NCBI GenBank assembly: GCA_021806345.1
Contig: JAJZXP010000184.1
Coordinates: 1,947 to 10,930 of the forward strand
From: Thermoplasmata archaeon
GTDB lineage: Archaea; Thermoplasmatota; Thermoplasmata; Thermoplasmatales; Thermoplasmataceae
Reading direction: 5' to 3'
DNA length: 8,984 bases
The notes under the pieces are model-generated. The model was not told the DNA's origin. It saw only the letters and a list, made by a program, of their open reading frames with translations, and ran no database searches. Numbering within the stretch: position 1 is the stretch's first letter; each line of letters begins with the position of its first letter. Positions 7,191-8,984 of the stretch are shown here, in pieces. A program made the position numbers and the translations under genes.

Positions 7191-7202
7191 AATTAATTAT
7201 TT
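7191..7202 (-). promoter_or_regulatory. Candidate TATA box for the decarboxylase-ugd-galU operon
   Basis: The spacer 7172-7288 between the two decarboxylase-like genes contains AAATAATTAATT on the minus strand, centred about 28 nt before ATG 7168. There is no Shine-Dalgarno sequence before that ATG, so a leaderless transcript starting at or near the start codon fits. Transcription could also read through from the gene pair upstream. Confidence 0.4.
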
Positions 7203-7288
7203 CATATTCAAACAACAATCTTTAATGACCGAGTTTCCTGAACATAAGGACTGCTTTCAGGAGTCAAAGAAATTCAAGGCAAGCGCCA

Positions 7289-8215
7289 TCAGTCTTTTTC
7301 TGATTCATATGATAACATGAGTTGAATTCCTTCCTGTAGGCCAACTGCGGGGTTCCAGCCCAGTTCCCTTATTTGGGAGATATCTGCGGCTCTTCTGGCG
7401 GGGTCATCCGGAGGCAATGGTCTGTATACAATTTCAGAATTGGATTTTGTAATCTGTTTAATTAACATAGCCAAATCACGAATCTTGGTTTCTTCGTCAT
7501 TCCCTATATTGTATATTCCGCCTTCCTTGCCATCTTTAATTACTGCCATTATCCCCTTTACAGTGTCCTTTACGTATGTGAAGGATCTGGTCTGGTTACC
7601 ATCACCATAAACCGTAAGATCCGAACCTGAAATTGCCTGCTGAATGAATCTGTCCAAAACCCTTCCGTATAAATCCCCACCCCTCATTCTTGGCCCATAC
7701 GTGTTGAAAAGCCTGAGGATTATGTGCCTGAGCTTATACTCAATTCCGTATGCTTTTACAAGGGCTTCACCAAAGCGTTTGCTTTCATCATATGGTGACC
7801 GGCTCCCAACACTGCTGACCCTTCCCAAGTACGATTCGGGGGTTGGAACCAATTCCGGGCTGCCATATACCTCAGATGTTGATGCAAAAACATAAAGGGC
7901 ATTAGAATCAAGAGCCAGACGAATCAGGTTGTCATTTCCAACTGAATTTGTCAAGGCTACCTCTACCGGATAAGTCTCCCATTCAACGCGGCTTGCCCTG
8001 CTTGCAAGGTTTATAATAATATCATATTTCTGCGACGTTTTGAAATCAATGATATCTGCTTCACTAAAGGTTATTTTATCCAATACCCGTTGAATATTTT
8101 TAATTAAACCGCTGGACAGGTCATCAACAACATGTATTTCATGCCTCTCCTGAAGAAGTTCCTCAACAAGATGGGAACCTAAAAAGCCAGCTCCACCGGC
8201 TACCAGGATTTTCAT
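7289..8215 (-). CDS. Second UDP-xylose-synthase-like SDR protein (paralogue)
   Basis: This 308-residue extended SDR belongs to the same group as its neighbour at 6236-7168 but is clearly diverged from it. It shows GGAGFLG (7-13), VVDDLSSG (29-36), NLASRASR (69-76), STSEVYG (112-118), the catalytic Tyr142 and Lys146 in RSPYDESKR (139-147), LRLFNTYGPRM (167-177), GDGNQTRSFTYVKD (204-217) and DPARRAAD (271-278). Glu115 in SEVYG and Arg210 in QTRSF match the decarboxylase-type site, so loss of the uronate C6 carboxyl is the best guess. Ser-Pro and Ser replace the Ser-Cys and Gly of the neighbour's Tyr loop, so the substrate or product may differ. Its ATG directly follows the TAA of an N-acetylhexosamine-type dehydrogenase gene and has a strong GGGAGG site. 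The pairing suggests it acts on that enzyme's product. UDP-xylose, a UDP-4-keto-pentose or an N-acetylated pentose are all possible, and an epimerase role remains open. Confidence 0.8.
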   Translation of the reverse strand: MKILVAGGAGFLGSHLVEELLQERHEIHVVDDLSSGLIKNIQRVLDKITFSEADIIDFKTSQKYDIIINLASRASRVEWETYPVEVALTNSVGNDNLIRLALDSNALYVFASTSEVYGSPELVPTPESYLGRVSSVGSRSPYDESKRFGEALVKAYGIEYKLRHIILRLFNTYGPRMRGGDLYGRVLDRFIQQAISGSDLTVYGDGNQTRSFTYVKDTVKGIMAVIKDGKEGGIYNIGNDEETKIRDLAMLIKQITKSNSEIVYRPLPPDDPARRAADISQIRELGWNPAVGLQEGIQLMLSYESEKD

Positions 8216-8984
8216 TTATAGCCTCCCAAGCCCATGATACTCAAATCCCATTTTTTCCGCTTCTTTCCGGTCTATAATCCCTCTTGTGTCCATGATCATG
8301 GGATCAACTCCCATGGATTCCTTAAGGATTTTAAGATCAAGTTTTTTGTAGGCGGAATGGTCTGTCAACAGGACTAATATCTCTGAATTTTTAGAGGCCG
8401 AAATAAGATCGGGTTCAATTCGCACACCATCCATAACCGCATAAGGGTCGGTAAATGAGGTGTCATAACCAGAATTTTCCAGCCTCTTCTGGATTTCAAA
8501 GGCGGTTGTGAACCTTGTGTCGTTTGTGTCCCCTTTGAATGCAACACCAGCAATAGTTACTTTCTTACGACCATTGCTGAAACTATTTGTGATATCTACC
8601 ACATGCGAGGCCATACTGTAGTTCACTTCCTTTGCAGCTTCGACAAATTTTAGTTGCAGCCCCGCATCTTCCATGAACGATTTGAGAATGAACGGGTCTT
8701 TATTGAGGCAACTGCCACCCACCCCGGGCCCTGGCTTCAGCAGTCCGGAATTCCTTGGGTAATCTTCCTTTGCTGCGTTGAGCAATTCATAAATGTCTGT
8801 TCCCAGTTTTTCTGACATAAGGGCAATTTCATTTGTCAGACCAATAAATACGAAACGTGAGTAATTATCAATCATTTTAACCATTTCAGCAGTTACGGCA
8901 GAGGAAACTTTCACCACTCTCCCTCCAAGTTCTGTCAATATATTTGCAATAATGTCAACACTTTTCTCGCCCGAACCACCCACG
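8216..8984 (-). CDS. UDP-N-acetylhexosamine-type 6-dehydrogenase (WecC-like), 5' end outside the window
   Basis: This is the C-terminal part of a nucleotide-sugar 6-dehydrogenase, which oxidises a UDP-hexose to the uronate with two NAD+. The frame is open to the window edge; the GTG at 8983 is internal. In the 255 visible residues counted from that GTG, the dimer helix reads AEMVKMIDNYSRFVFIGLTN (32-51), with the NEIA continuing it. The catalytic loop is GPGVGGSCLNKDP (85-97) with Cys92, and the UDP-binding AFKGDTNDTR (148-157) follows. KPGPGVGGSC-x-x-KDP is the form seen in archaeal enzymes annotated as UDP-ManNAc or UDP-GlcNAc dehydrogenases, and differs from the GYGGSCFPKD loop of the UDP-glucose enzyme at 5018-6235. 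The NAD-binding half is not in view. The gene abuts the second decarboxylase-like gene (TAAATG), which may use its product. ManNAc and GlcNAc substrates cannot be separated by eye. Confidence 0.85.
   Translation of the reverse strand, partial: VGGSGEKSVDIIANILTELGGRVVKVSSAVTAEMVKMIDNYSRFVFIGLTNEIALMSEKLGTDIYELLNAAKEDYPRNSGLLKPGPGVGGSCLNKDPFILKSFMEDAGLQLKFVEAAKEVNYSMASHVVDITNSFSNGRKKVTIAGVAFKGDTNDTRFTTAFEIQKRLENSGYDTSFTDPYAVMDGVRIEPDLISASKNSEILVLLTDHSAYKKLDLKILKESMGVDPMIMDTRGIIDRKEAEKMGFEYHGLGRL
8222..8227 (-). promoter_or_regulatory. Shine-Dalgarno site for the second decarboxylase-like gene
   Basis: GGGAGG on the minus strand lies 6 nt before the ATG at 8215 and inside the last codons of the upstream dehydrogenase gene, whose TAA abuts the ATG. 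This fixes the start and argues for coupled translation. Confidence 0.7.

Noticed and set aside
1..8984. CRISPR array, tRNA, riboswitch, or defence/toxin gene
   Set aside because: No regularly spaced repeats, cloverleaf pattern or matching protein motifs were seen on either strand; all clear genes are nucleotide-sugar enzymes or glycosyltransferases.

Overview
The window looks like part of a chromosomal surface-polysaccharide (glycan) locus from an archaeon, most likely a Thermoplasmatales relative. This rests on AT-rich DNA, heavy use of AGG/AGA arginine and ATA isoleucine codons, TATA-like boxes about 25 nt before start codons (a leaderless pattern), GGGAGG-type ribosome sites inside operons, and T-tract endings instead of hairpin terminators. 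The taxon is an inference from style and protein flavour; no marker gene is present.

Left part (1-4206): glycosyltransferases, intact and broken. A GT-B glycosyltransferase on + enters from the left edge and ends at 690 in two T6 tracts. After about 200 bases with no clear gene comes the 3' remnant of a second + glycosyltransferase (about 911-1182). It converges on an intact glycosyltransferase on - (1190-2386). Divergent from that gene, after a 116-bp spacer holding a palindrome and TATA-like boxes, lies a third + remnant (2503-2952) that has lost its N-terminal half and carries two opposing frame shifts. A fourth glycosyltransferase (2959-4206, +) has a complete sugar-nucleotide-binding half, but its N-terminus looks disturbed.

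Right part (4210-8984): a minus-strand set of nucleotide-sugar genes. In transcription order they are a UDP-N-acetylhexosamine-type 6-dehydrogenase (5' end outside the window), a UDP-xylose-synthase-like decarboxylase/epimerase, a 117-120 bp spacer with a candidate promoter, a second UDP-xylose-synthase-like protein, UDP-glucose 6-dehydrogenase, and UTP-glucose-1-phosphate uridylyltransferase. Two junctions have the stop codon directly abutting the next ATG (TAAATG and TAGATG), with a Shine-Dalgarno sequence inside the upstream gene.

Together the last three genes spell Glc-1-P -> UDP-glucose -> UDP-glucuronate -> UDP-xylose (or a 4-keto-pentose). The upstream pair repeats the dehydrogenase + decarboxylase logic, possibly on an N-acetylated sugar. 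The glycosyltransferases would transfer such sugars to lipid-linked or protein-linked glycans. The families are familiar. The least expected things are the doubled dehydrogenase/decarboxylase module and the cluster of decaying glycosyltransferases. I see no tRNA, rRNA, CRISPR array or intact insertion sequence.
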